NCBI GenBank assembly: GCA_044225565.1
Contig: JBGAIL010000179.1
Location: forward strand, 1 to 9,340
Direction: 5' to 3'
Origin: CAVXAE01 sp044225565
GTDB lineage: Bacteria; Pseudomonadota; Gammaproteobacteria; Steroidobacterales; Steroidobacteraceae
Length of the DNA: 9,340 nucleotides
Shown here: positions 1 to 7,046 of the stretch, one piece after another
Position numbering within the stretch: the first letter of the stretch is position 1
Layout of the letters: each line of letters begins with the position of its first letter
Translations under genes and position numbers: made by a program
The notes under the pieces: model-generated
The model's input: only the letters and a program-made list of their open reading frames with translations
The model's database searches: none
Told to the model about the DNA's origin: nothing

Positions 1-51
1 GGCGCAGGCCGCGCCCATGACGATCGCCGCAGCCGCGAGACGGAGCCGCAT
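1..51 (-). CDS. Start of an exported protein of unknown function (partial, 17 codons)
   Basis: The visible part reads MRLRLAAAAIVMGAACA: two arginines followed by an alanine-rich hydrophobic stretch, as in a Sec signal peptide. A cysteine at residue 16 after G-A-A could be a lipoprotein cleavage site, but the -3 position is Gly rather than Leu, so this is weak. The ATG shares one base with the TAA stop of the TonB-dependent receptor (TAATG), and no Shine-Dalgarno sequence is visible inside the end of the receptor gene. Translation is therefore probably coupled to the receptor. By position it may serve the same uptake system, for example as a periplasmic or inner-membrane step, but the rest of the gene lies outside the window and no function can be assigned. 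Confidence 0.5.
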   Translation of the reverse strand, partial: MRLRLAAAAIVMGAACA

Positions 52-2555
52 TACCAGCGATAGCGCAAAGTCGCGAGCACGGTGCGGCGATACCCGTAGA
101 GCACGCTGCCGGTATAGAAACCCGGCGTGAAGTACGTCTTGTCGAACAGGTTCGACGCGTTGATCGCCAGCGAGTAGCGGTTCCAGTCGAAGCTCACCGT
201 CGCGTCGACCAGCGTGTAGCCGCCCACCTCCACGGTATTGTCAGTGTTGAACGTCTTGGTGATGTAGCGCGCGCCGGCCCCGAAATCGAGACTGCGTCCG
301 CCGCCGAGCCGCAGCGCGTAGTCGGCCCACAGGGACAGGTTGTGCTCCGGGATGCCGAGTTGCTTGAGCCCCTTCGTCGAGATGCCGGTGGCGGCGGGGT
401 TGGCCTTGGTCACTTCCGCATCGGTATATGCATAGGCGCCGATGAGATTGAAGGCGTCGGTCAGCTGCGTGCGGGCTTCCAGCTCCACGCCGCGCGCGCG
501 CACCTCGCCCTGCTGCACGAAGAAGCCCACATGCTCGAGATCCGGCGTCGCGACGTTCTCCTGCGTGAGCTGATAGACCGCCAGCGTGACGAGTGATTTC
601 GGCGTCAGCGTCTTCTTCAGGCCGACCTCGAGCTGCTTGCCTTCCGTGGGCACGAATTGCGCGCCGCTGAAGGTCGCGCCCGGCAGCGGCTGGAACGACG
701 TCGAATAGCTCGCATACGGGGCGAGCCCGGAAGCGGTTTCGTAGATCGCGCCGACGCGCCCCGTGAACGCGTCGTCCTTGGTCTTGCGTTGCAGGTTGAG
801 ATTGCGAGCCTCGAGGTCGCTTCGCACCCAGTCCTGGCGGCCGCCGAACGCCAGCACCAGGTTGTTCCATTTCGTCTGCTCCTGCACGTAGACGGCCTTC
901 TGCCGCAGATGGGTGAGCGTGTCGCTCACGAGCGCCGGTCCCCAGGCGATCGGCATGTCGTAGACCGGAGCGTAGACATCCAGCGGGTCGATCGCTCCGT
1001 TGCGCTGAACGTTGGTTCTGCGATGCCAGGCATAATCGACGCCGCCCACCAGTGTGTGCTGGAGCCCTTCGCCGCCGAACGTCCACGTCAGATGCGCGTC
1101 CGTCGTGAGCTGTCGGGACTTCGCGAGCCGGTCTATGGCGAGCCGCGAGAGGAATCGGTCCTGGGTGAGCTGGGCGCCACCGATCGGGACGGCGGCCTCC
1201 AGGCTCGTGCGCGACAGGGAGTAGCGCAGCACCTGATCGAAGGAGAGCCCCTCGCCGAAGCGGTGCTTCAAATCGTAGCCTGCGGCATAGTTGTCCATCG
1301 TGAAGCCGTCCCAGGCGGTGTCGCCCAGGAAGCGATGGGCCGGGATGCGGCCGTTCGGGTTGGGGAACTCGGTGCCGACCGCCGGAAAGCTCAGCTCGCT
1401 GCCGCCCTTGTCCGTGCGCAGATACTGCGCCAAGAGCGTGAGGTCGGTCTCCTCGGAAGGCGCCCAGGTGAGTGCCGGTGCCAGATAGAGGCGGTCGTCC
1501 TGCATGTGGTCGAACTGGGTGCCGGAATCGCGCACCAGAGCAGTCGCCCGGTAGCGCCATTCGCCGGCCGCGTCGATCGGCCCTCCGAGATCGGCGGCTC
1601 CCTGCATCCGCTCGTTCGAGCCTGCCTGCAGCAGGACTTCCCTCAACGCGGTGCGCGGTGGCCGCTTGGTGATGGCGTTGACCATGCCGCCCGGCGCCGC
1701 CTGGCCGTAGAGCACGGAGGACGGTCCCTTGAAGAACTCGATGCGCTCCAGGCCGTAGGTCTCGACGTCGCCGTCGAGATTGTTGAACTGGATGCGCAGG
1801 CCGTCCCGAAAGACGCTGCCCGCAGTGTTGTTGGCACGAAAGCCGCGCAGGTAGAAATCCTGCATGCCCTGCTGGCCGGGATAGTCGAAGAGCTTCACGC
1901 CGGCGCTGTAGCGGAGGGCGCCATTCAGGTCCTGCACGCCGCGCAGCTCCATTTCCCTGCTCGTGATCACGGAAATCGACTGCGGCGTCTCCGTCAGCGT
2001 GGCCGGCAGCTTCGTACCAGAGACGACCACTTCATAGAGGTCGCCCGCCTGGGCACGGCCGGAAGGCGTCGCCGCCTGCGGCTCCGCCGCTCCATCGGAT
2101 GCTGCGGCCGGCGGATTCGCCTGCTCCGCCTGTGCGACCCTGAAGCGGCCTTGCCCGGATCGCGAATCCTCGCCGGAAGCTGCCGCCGCGTCGTCGCCCG
2201 ACCGGTCGCTGCCGGATGCGCCGGCTTTCACCGGGGCGACGAACAATACGCCGGCGCGCCGCTCGCTGACCTGCAGGCCCGTGCCTTGTACGAGCAGGCG
2301 GATGGCATCGAGCGGCTCGTATTCGCCGTCGATCGCATTGGTGGTGACGCCCTTCACGTGCTCGTAGCCGAAGAGAATCTGGACTCCCGCCTGCCGCGCG
2401 AACTCCGTAAGGGTGATCGTGGCGTCCTGAGCCTCGATGCGGAAAGGCTTCTTCCCGGCCACGGCCGCGTGCGAAACGCACGTGAGCAGCAGCATGCACA
2501 GCAATGCCGAACCTGGGACGCGCGTGCGTCCCGGCAATCGAACGGTTGATCTCAT
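51..2555 (-). CDS. TonB-dependent siderophore-type receptor with N-terminal STN signalling domain (FecA/FpvA class)
   Basis: This is an outer-membrane receptor expected to import a ferric siderophore or similar ligand using TonB-ExbBD energy, and to signal its presence inward. From the chosen start (834 aa) the order is: signal peptide about 1-33 (hydrophobic 16-30, SHA-AVA cleavage region); STN domain about 36-108; an Ala/Ser/Gly-rich, partly acidic linker about 110-170; a TonB-box-like segment near 173-178 (LYEVVV); plug about 184-300 (ETPQSISVIT, the LRGF motif, a GPSSVLYGQAAPGGMVN-type segment); and a 22-strand-type barrel to the end. The end has the usual NLFDKTY motif and a terminal Trp, the outer-membrane insertion signal. 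The ATG at 2555 is preferred to the in-frame ATG at 2576 because GGGGAGG lies 4 nt upstream of it and the signal peptide then has a normal length. It follows the sigma and FecR-like genes, as in Fec-type systems. The ligand is not predictable from sequence. Confidence 0.93.
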   Translation of the reverse strand: MRSTVRLPGRTRVPGSALLCMLLLTCVSHAAVAGKKPFRIEAQDATITLTEFARQAGVQILFGYEHVKGVTTNAIDGEYEPLDAIRLLVQGTGLQVSERRAGVLFVAPVKAGASGSDRSGDDAAAASGEDSRSGQGRFRVAQAEQANPPAAASDGAAEPQAATPSGRAQAGDLYEVVVSGTKLPATLTETPQSISVITSREMELRGVQDLNGALRYSAGVKLFDYPGQQGMQDFYLRGFRANNTAGSVFRDGLRIQFNNLDGDVETYGLERIEFFKGPSSVLYGQAAPGGMVNAITKRPPRTALREVLLQAGSNERMQGAADLGGPIDAAGEWRYRATALVRDSGTQFDHMQDDRLYLAPALTWAPSEETDLTLLAQYLRTDKGGSELSFPAVGTEFPNPNGRIPAHRFLGDTAWDGFTMDNYAAGYDLKHRFGEGLSFDQVLRYSLSRTSLEAAVPIGGAQLTQDRFLSRLAIDRLAKSRQLTTDAHLTWTFGGEGLQHTLVGGVDYAWHRRTNVQRNGAIDPLDVYAPVYDMPIAWGPALVSDTLTHLRQKAVYVQEQTKWNNLVLAFGGRQDWVRSDLEARNLNLQRKTKDDAFTGRVGAIYETASGLAPYASYSTSFQPLPGATFSGAQFVPTEGKQLEVGLKKTLTPKSLVTLAVYQLTQENVATPDLEHVGFFVQQGEVRARGVELEARTQLTDAFNLIGAYAYTDAEVTKANPAATGISTKGLKQLGIPEHNLSLWADYALRLGGGRSLDFGAGARYITKTFNTDNTVEVGGYTLVDATVSFDWNRYSLAINASNLFDKTYFTPGFYTGSVLYGYRRTVLATLRYRW

Positions 2556-2559
2556 CGTG

Positions 2560-2566
2560 CCTCCCC
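2560..2566 (-). promoter_or_regulatory. Shine-Dalgarno sequence of the TonB-dependent receptor gene
   Basis: On the minus strand GGGGAGG is followed by CACG and the ATG at 2555, so GGAGG sits 4 nt from the start codon. The upstream in-frame ATG at 2576 has no comparable sequence in front of it. This site decides the start codon used for the receptor. Confidence 0.7.
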
Positions 2567-2661
2567 GGCGGGTCATCGGCCCGCGTCGTTGTGCGCAGTG
2601 AGACGTGCGAGGAGGCGCATTCCGCCATATGCCCGACGCGCTTTTCGCTCCGGGTCAATGA

Positions 2662-3675
2662 TCACGGGCCGTGCGATGGGTCCGTTGTGCCGCTTGCGGC
2701 AGACAGGGCGATTCGATCGGTGCCCCAGACCGCACGGATCGCGAAGTGTTGCTCGAGCAGCTCGATGAAAGCGTTCACGTTGGTCGGCCGGAAGTATCCG
2801 CCGATCTTGAGCGTGGCGAGTGCCGGATCCGAGAGTACGAGGTGCCGCTCGTTGTAGCGATTGAACTCGGCAACCGCCTCCGAGAGGGGTGTACCGTGGA
2901 ACACCAGCATGCGCTCCCGCCATGCCAGCTTGCGCTCGCTCACATTGGGAGCGATCTCACTCATCGTGACATGCTGTGCCCGAGCGATGGCCGCCTGACC
3001 CGCTTCCACGATTCGGGTGGACGGCGGCAGAGACGCTTCGGAACGAGCGAGCGCCTCGGATGCGCCGACGGCGACTCGCCCCTCATCGACGAGCACTTCG
3101 ACCGCCCGTTCGAAACGCCGCACGTTGAAGCGGGTGCCTATCGCGCGCACGGCGGCATTCCCGGCGGTCACGATGAAAGGGCGAGTGGCATCGTGTGCAA
3201 CCTCGAAGCTCGCTTCTCCACGCCGCAGCTCGATCTTGCGCATCGAGTTGTCCATGGACACGCGCACGCCCGTATCGGTATTGAGCTCGAGCACGGAGCC
3301 GTCCGAGAGCACGATTCTCTGGAACCCGCCGATGCCCGTGACGTACGTCGTGCCGCTCAACGAGGAAGCGAGCAGCCACGTCGCGATGACGGCGAGCACC
3401 AGTGCTGCTGCCACGGCGGCGAGCGTGGGATTGAAGGCAAACGAGCGAGGCTTCAGGAAATTGGGATCGATCCGGCTTGTGGTCGGCCGGAGGGCGCAGA
3501 CGCGGTCGAGCTGGCTCCATGCGGCCGCGATACGCGCATACGCCGCGGCGTGACGGGGATCGGTTGTGCGCCAGCGCTCGAATTCCGCACGGTCCTCTTC
3601 CGTCGCGTCCGGGCGATCCAGGCGTGCAAGCCAATCGCCGGCCTGCGCATCGATGGAATTGACGTCAGTCGGCAC
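2662..3675 (-). CDS. FecR-family transmembrane anti-sigma factor/sensor
   Basis: This inner-membrane regulator is expected to hold the ECF sigma factor encoded just upstream and release or activate it when the outer-membrane receptor signals. In the 337 residues I see a cytoplasmic N-terminal domain about 8-55, with the family pattern GDWLARLDRPDAT..D..EFERW....P.HAAAYARI (DUF4880/FecR_N type). One transmembrane helix follows at about 85-105, then the periplasmic FecR domain about 112-205 (LSDGSVLELNTDT, RRGEASFEVAHD, TRFNVR). A C-terminal STN-like/DUF4974 region spans about 258-325 (GTPLSEAVAEFNRYN, IGGYF). The start is GTG at 3675, supported by GAGGGGGAA ending 5 nt upstream. It overlaps the end of the sigma gene by 11 nt, which indicates translational coupling. 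The stop is followed by 106 nt before the receptor gene. The family call is firm; whether it acts as inhibitor or activator of its sigma factor cannot be read from sequence. Confidence 0.93.
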   Translation of the reverse strand: MPTDVNSIDAQAGDWLARLDRPDATEEDRAEFERWRTTDPRHAAAYARIAAAWSQLDRVCALRPTTSRIDPNFLKPRSFAFNPTLAAVAAALVLAVIATWLLASSLSGTTYVTGIGGFQRIVLSDGSVLELNTDTGVRVSMDNSMRKIELRRGEASFEVAHDATRPFIVTAGNAAVRAIGTRFNVRRFERAVEVLVDEGRVAVGASEALARSEASLPPSTRIVEAGQAAIARAQHVTMSEIAPNVSERKLAWRERMLVFHGTPLSEAVAEFNRYNERHLVLSDPALATLKIGGYFRPTNVNAFIELLEQHFAIRAVWGTDRIALSAASGTTDPSHGP

Positions 3676-4255
3676 CGGGCTTCCCCCTCGATGTGCGGAT
3701 GGACTTCAGCGAAGGGCCGGCGGGCGCGCGCGCCTGTCCTTTCGCGTACATCCGCTCCGTGCACAGGCGCACACCCGTCGAAACATGCTTTTCCACGGTG
3801 CTTTCACTGATGCCGAGGCGAGAGGCGATCTCCCTTTGCGAGAGCCCATAGAGCTTGCGCAGAGTGAGGACCTGCCGGCAACGCTCCGGGAGAGAGGCAA
3901 TCGTGTCGGCGAGCATGGCCAGTTCCTGACGTACGCTGAGCTCTTCGCAGGCGGTCGGACGCTCGTCTATGACGTGAATGGAGTCGATTTCCGCCAGTGC
4001 GTCCAGCGACACGACGCGGCGGCGGCGGAGCCTGTCGAGCGCGATGTTCCGCGCAGTGGTGAACAGGAAGGCGTGCCAGTTCTGCACGCTGGCGCAGGCA
4101 CCATCGCTCAAGCTGAGCACCCGCGCATAGATTTCCTGCACGGCATCCTGCATATCCGGCGGCTCGACGGAGAAGCGCCTGAGATAGCCGCGCAGGGCCC
4201 GTTCATGAACGAGGACCTCTTTGGCGAACCAGGCATTGCGATCGTTGGGCGGCAT
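3665..4255 (-). CDS. FecI-type ECF RNA polymerase sigma factor
   Basis: This 196-residue protein has only the two sigma regions of an ECF factor. Region 2 lies at about 11-80, with the FecI-like start (VLVHERALRGYLRRF), the acidic D-x-x-Q-E core (DMQDAVQEIYARVL, 34-47) and FLFTTARNIALDRLRRRR for -10 recognition. Region 4 lies at about 118-170, with LPERCRQVLTLRKLYGLSQREIA and the helix-turn-helix SRLGISESTVEKHV for -35 contact. It should direct RNA polymerase to the receptor gene and perhaps few other promoters. The ATG at 4255 has no obvious Shine-Dalgarno sequence, but it places the conserved region-2 start at the expected distance. The last 25 residues are basic and Pro/Ser-rich and overlap the GTG start of the FecR-like gene. 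Gene order sigma - anti-sigma - receptor is the standard cell-surface signalling arrangement. The inducing ligand is unknown. Confidence 0.93.
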   Translation of the reverse strand: MPPNDRNAWFAKEVLVHERALRGYLRRFSVEPPDMQDAVQEIYARVLSLSDGACASVQNWHAFLFTTARNIALDRLRRRRVVSLDALAEIDSIHVIDERPTACEELSVRQELAMLADTIASLPERCRQVLTLRKLYGLSQREIASRLGISESTVEKHVSTGVRLCTERMYAKGQARAPAGPSLKSIRTSRGKPGAD

Positions 4256-4467
4256 GGCGGCGTCGGCTCGGCGGGATTGTAGGCGAGCACCAGGCGCATG
4301 GGCACGGAACGAAAATACAGGACGCCCGACTGGCGGAAAGCCTCTCGAGCCGCGTCATATGAGGTTCGGTTCCAGCCCGCCGATCGTTGCAGGCCGTGGC
4401 CGGGAATTAATGCCTGTACCGGGTCGTCAGCGCCAGCCGGCGCAGAATCCGCGCAAGACCGATGATT
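4256..4467. other. Intergenic stretch between tRNA-Gly and the sigma factor gene
   Basis: These 212 nt must hold the promoter of the sigma-FecR-receptor module unless it is read through from the tRNA. I see no clear sigma-70 promoter and no AT-rich Fur-box-like palindrome. The best minus-strand candidate is CTTTCC (4340-4335), a 17-bp spacer and TATTTT (4317-4312); its -35 is poor. A short GCGCC/GGCGC hairpin at 4431-4444 has no T-run, so no terminator follows the tRNA. No second tRNA and no repeat of the tRNA 3' end is visible. Confidence 0.4.
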
Positions 4468-4543
4468 TGGAGCGGGAAACGAGGCTCGAACTCGCGACCT
4501 CAACCTTGGCAAGGTTGAGCTCTACCAACTGAGCTATTCCCGC
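4468..4543 (-). tRNA. tRNA-Gly, anticodon GCC
   Basis: Read on the minus strand, the gene starts at 4543 with acceptor strand GCGGGAA, which pairs with TTCCCGC near the 3' end. It has a D arm GCTC..GAGC with AGTTGGTA in the loop and an anticodon stem CAACC/GGTTG around the loop TTGCCAA (anticodon GCC at 4510-4508). The T arm is GCGAG/CTCGT with loop TTCGAGC, the discriminator is T, and CCA is encoded at 4470-4468. It is nearly identical to E. coli tRNA-Gly(GCC), differing mainly in the anticodon stem. It reads GGC and GGU codons. It lies downstream of pgsA, as glyW does in E. coli, but no tRNA-Cys or tRNA-Leu follows it here. Confidence 0.98.
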
Positions 4544-4563
4544 ATCTCGAACGAGGCCGCGAG

Positions 4564-4591
4564 ATTGTAGGGGCAGGCCTCGCGAAGTCAA
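4564..4591 (-). promoter_or_regulatory. Sigma-70 promoter of the tRNA-Gly gene
   Basis: On the minus strand there is TTGACT (4591-4586, 5 of 6 to the -35 consensus), a 16-bp spacer, and TACAAT (4569-4564, 5 of 6 to the -10 consensus). It is followed by CTCGCGG, a GC-rich discriminator typical of stable-RNA promoters under stringent control (known class behaviour; inferred here). Transcription would begin about 13-15 nt before the mature tRNA 5' end at 4543. The promoter lies between the pgsA stop and the tRNA, so the tRNA need not rely on read-through from pgsA. Confidence 0.8.
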
Positions 4592-4617
4592 GCCATTAAA
4601 CCAAGAAGATCAGCCGC

Positions 4618-5205
4618 TTATTGCCGCAATTCAGGCCACGCCGCACGCAGGTACACCACCATCGACCACAGCGTCAGCACCGCGGCCACCACGGTGAGCG
4701 CCATGCCGGGCGCATAGGTGGGGAGGCCGAAGAGATCCCAGCGGAACAGCATCATGGACAGCCCCACGATCTGCAGGATCGTCTTGTACTTGCCGATGCG
4801 TGAGACCGCCACCTTGCGTCGCGCGCCGATCTCTGCCATCCACTCGCGCAGCGCCGAGATCGCGATCTCCCGGCCCACGATCACGATGGCCGTGAGGGCT
4901 AGAGCCACGCGAGCGCCCTCCGCGGTCAGGCCGAGCATGGGCGGCACGTCCTTGCTCATGAGCAGGATCAGCGCCACCGCCACCACCAGCTTGTCGGCTA
5001 CCGGGTCGAGGAACGCGCCGAGCCGAGAGGTTTGTCCGAGCCTGCGCGCGAGGTAGCCGTCCAGCGAGTCCGTAACGCCGGCGGCCGCGAACAGCAGGCC
5101 CGCGGCCGGATCAGACCAGTGATACGGCGAATAGAACAGCAGGATGATCAGCGGGATCGCAGCGATGCGGATCCAGGTGAGGATGTTCGGCAGGGTCCAG
5201 AGCAT
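4618..5205 (-). CDS. pgsA: CDP-diacylglycerol--glycerol-3-phosphate 3-phosphatidyltransferase
   Basis: This integral inner-membrane enzyme makes phosphatidylglycerophosphate from CDP-diacylglycerol and sn-glycerol-3-phosphate, the committed step to phosphatidylglycerol and cardiolipin. The 195 residues show the complete CDP-alcohol phosphotransferase signature D-x2-D-G-x2-A-R-x8-G-x3-D-x3-D, with D46, D49, G50, A53, R54, G63, D67 and D71. Hydrophobic segments lie near 12-27, 36-46, 72-84, 97-112, 143-155 and 167-186. The N-terminus MLWTLPNILTWIRI is the usual PgsA start. Length is close to the E. coli enzyme. The ATG at 5205 lies 8 nt after the uvrC stop with a modest GGAAG/GAAG upstream, so it is probably co-transcribed and coupled with uvrC. 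The uvrC-pgsA-tRNA-Gly order also supports the assignment. Confidence 0.97.
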   Translation of the reverse strand: MLWTLPNILTWIRIAAIPLIILLFYSPYHWSDPAAGLLFAAAGVTDSLDGYLARRLGQTSRLGAFLDPVADKLVVAVALILLMSKDVPPMLGLTAEGARVALALTAIVIVGREIAISALREWMAEIGARRKVAVSRIGKYKTILQIVGLSMMLFRWDLFGLPTYAPGMALTVVAAVLTLWSMVVYLRAAWPELRQ

Positions 5206-5213
5206 CGCGCGCT

Positions 5214-7046
5214 TCAGCTTCCAGGGTGGAGCCGATCATAGATGTTTCGCGCGAGGGCTGCGCCGACGCCTGCGACCTGCTCGAGGTCGGCCACTCCCGC
5301 CCGCATCACGCCCTGCAGCCCGCCGAAGTGCGTGAGCAGCGCTCGCCGGCGCGACGGTCCGAGCCCGGGAACGGTCTCCAGGATCGATTCGTTGTAGCGT
5401 CGGGCACGCTTGCGGCGGTGCCCTGTGATCGCGAAGCGGTGCGCCTCGTCGCGAATCCGCTGCACGAGACGTGAGGCAGGTGAATGCGACTCGAGGATGC
5501 GCGGCGCCGCCGCGCCGTGGATGAACAGCCGCTCCTGCCCAGGCCGTCGATCCGGCCCCTTCGCCACGCCCACCAGCGTGACGTCGTCGAAGCCGACCTC
5601 CTCCAGCGCTTCATGCACCTGTGCGATCTGCCCCAGGCCACCGTCGATCAGCAACAGGTCCGGGGCCGGCATTTCGCCATCCCGGATGCGCGTGTAGCGG
5701 CGCGACAGCGCTTGGCGCAGCGCCCCGTAGTCGTCCCCCGGAGTCACGCCGGTGATGTTGAACCGCCGGTATTCCTTCTTGAGCGGCCCTTCCGGCCCGA
5801 ACACCACGCAGGAGGCCACCGTGCCCTCCCCGCCCGTGTGGCTGATATCGAAGCATTCGATGCGGGCGGGCACTTCCGGGAGCTCCAGCTCCGTCGCCAA
5901 TGCCGCGAGCATCTCCTCCACACCCTGCTTCTGGGAAAGCCGGATGCGCAGCGCCTGCGCTGCGTTCTCCTGGGCCAGTTCCGCCCACCGGACGCCGAGC
6001 CCGCGCACCGGGCAGCGCACCTCTACGGCGCGACCGGAACGGGTGGCCAGGGCCTCAGCGAGCGCTTCCGCGTCCTCGAGCTTGCGGTTGACGAAGACTT
6101 CGGGCGGCGGCTCCTGGGTGGCGTAGTACTGCATGATGAAGGAGACGAGCGCTTCCTCGGGCTCCGACAGCGCCGCGCGCGGAAAATAGCTCGTGGTTCC
6201 GAGATTCCTCCCTCCTCTCACCAGCATGGCGCTCACCGAGTAGGCGCCCGGCTCGCCGACGATGGCGAAGACGTCGACGTCGCGCTCGCCTTCGGCCGTG
6301 ACGATCTGCTGCGCCTGGATGCGCTTGAGCGCCGCCAGCTGGTCGCGGATCCGCGCCGCGCGCTCGAATTCCAGCCTGCCGGCGGCTTCGTCCATGCGTG
6401 CCTCGAGCAGCGCGACCACCTCGTCGCCCGCGCCCTCCAGCACTTTCACCGCGGCAGCCATGTCCTGCCCGTAGTCCGCCTGAGTGATCAGCCCCACGCA
6501 GGGCGCCGAGCAGCGCCCGATCTGGTGCTGCAGGCAGGGGCGGCTGCGGTTCGCGAAGAACGTGTCCCGGCAGTTGCGGATGCGGAAGAGCTTCTGCAGC
6601 TCGTGCAGCGCCTCCTTTACCGCGCCGGCGCTGGGGTAAGGGCCGAAGTAGCGTCCAGGCAGGTTGCGCGCGCCGCGGTAGAAGGACAGCCGCGGAAAGT
6701 CGTGCGTGGCCTGCAGGTAGATGTACGGGAAGCTCTTGTCGTCCCGCAGGGTGACGTTGAAGCGCGGCCGATGCGCTTTGATGAGGTTGTATTCGAGGAG
6801 CAGCGCCTCGGTCTCGGAGCCCGTCACCGTGACTTCGATCGCCGCGATCTGGCTCACCAGCGCCTGGATCTTCGGGTCGACGCGACTCGGGTTGAAGTAG
6901 CTGCCGACGCGGTCCCTCAGGCTGCGCGCCTTGCCGACGTAGAGCAGCTCGCCGCCGGCATCGAGCATCCGGTAGACGCCGGGCCGCTTCGGCAGCGCTC
7001 CGACGAAGGCCTTCAGGGCCTCGCGGCCGTTCTCATCCGCGCCCAC
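5214..7046 (-). CDS. uvrC: UvrABC system protein C (excinuclease subunit C)
   Basis: UvrC makes both incisions beside a DNA lesion in nucleotide-excision repair after UvrA/UvrB recognition. In 610 residues (E. coli 610) I see the GIY-YIG nuclease at about 20-98 (GVYRM, LYVGKARSLRDR, and LLLE with E85 as the likely catalytic Glu), which cuts on the 3' side. A cysteine set C159-C171-C179-C183 has the spacing known to bind a 4Fe-4S cluster in E. coli UvrC. The UVR motif for UvrB contact lies at about 213-245. The RNase-H-like 5' nuclease domain has D400 (ECFDISHTGG), D438/D439, D468 (LIDGGLGQ) and H536. Two helix-hairpin-helix motifs for DNA binding lie at about 555-607. The start is GTG at 7046, directly after the TGA of the glycosylase gene (TGAGTG) with only a weak ribosome site, so translation is probably coupled. 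All key residues are present. Confidence 0.98.
   Translation of the reverse strand: MGADENGREALKAFVGALPKRPGVYRMLDAGGELLYVGKARSLRDRVGSYFNPSRVDPKIQALVSQIAAIEVTVTGSETEALLLEYNLIKAHRPRFNVTLRDDKSFPYIYLQATHDFPRLSFYRGARNLPGRYFGPYPSAGAVKEALHELQKLFRIRNCRDTFFANRSRPCLQHQIGRCSAPCVGLITQADYGQDMAAAVKVLEGAGDEVVALLEARMDEAAGRLEFERAARIRDQLAALKRIQAQQIVTAEGERDVDVFAIVGEPGAYSVSAMLVRGGRNLGTTSYFPRAALSEPEEALVSFIMQYYATQEPPPEVFVNRKLEDAEALAEALATRSGRAVEVRCPVRGLGVRWAELAQENAAQALRIRLSQKQGVEEMLAALATELELPEVPARIECFDISHTGGEGTVASCVVFGPEGPLKKEYRRFNITGVTPGDDYGALRQALSRRYTRIRDGEMPAPDLLLIDGGLGQIAQVHEALEEVGFDDVTLVGVAKGPDRRPGQERLFIHGAAAPRILESHSPASRLVQRIRDEAHRFAITGHRRKRARRYNESILETVPGLGPSRRRALLTHFGGLQGVMRAGVADLEQVAGVGAALARNIYDRLHPGS

Noticed and set aside
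657..2549. Plus-strand open frame of 630 codons opposite the TonB-dependent receptor
   Set aside because: Same antisense shadow effect; no domain and no plausible ribosome site, and the minus-strand receptor is complete and convincing.
2553..2576. ATG at 2576 as the start of the receptor
   Set aside because: No ribosome site in front of it; the ATG at 2555 has GGGGAGG 4 nt upstream and gives a normal signal peptide.
2671..3810. Plus-strand open frame of 379 codons opposite the FecR-like gene
   Set aside because: Antisense shadow with Arg/His-rich composition and no recognisable motif.
4312..4340. CTTTCC-17-TATTTT as the promoter of the sigma factor gene
   Set aside because: The -35 matches the consensus at only 2 of 6 positions; kept only as a possibility in the intergenic entry.
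4431..4444. GCGCC-AGCC-GGCGC hairpin after the tRNA as a terminator
   Set aside because: Only a 5-bp stem and no T-run on either strand.
4108..4512. Minus-strand open frame of 134 codons between the tRNA and the sigma gene
   Set aside because: It starts inside the tRNA, runs out of frame into the sigma factor gene, and matches no family I know.
4221..4532. Plus-strand open frame of 103 codons covering the tRNA
   Set aside because: Its C-terminal end is a translation of the antisense tRNA (the familiar RLELATSTLARLSSTN-type artefact).
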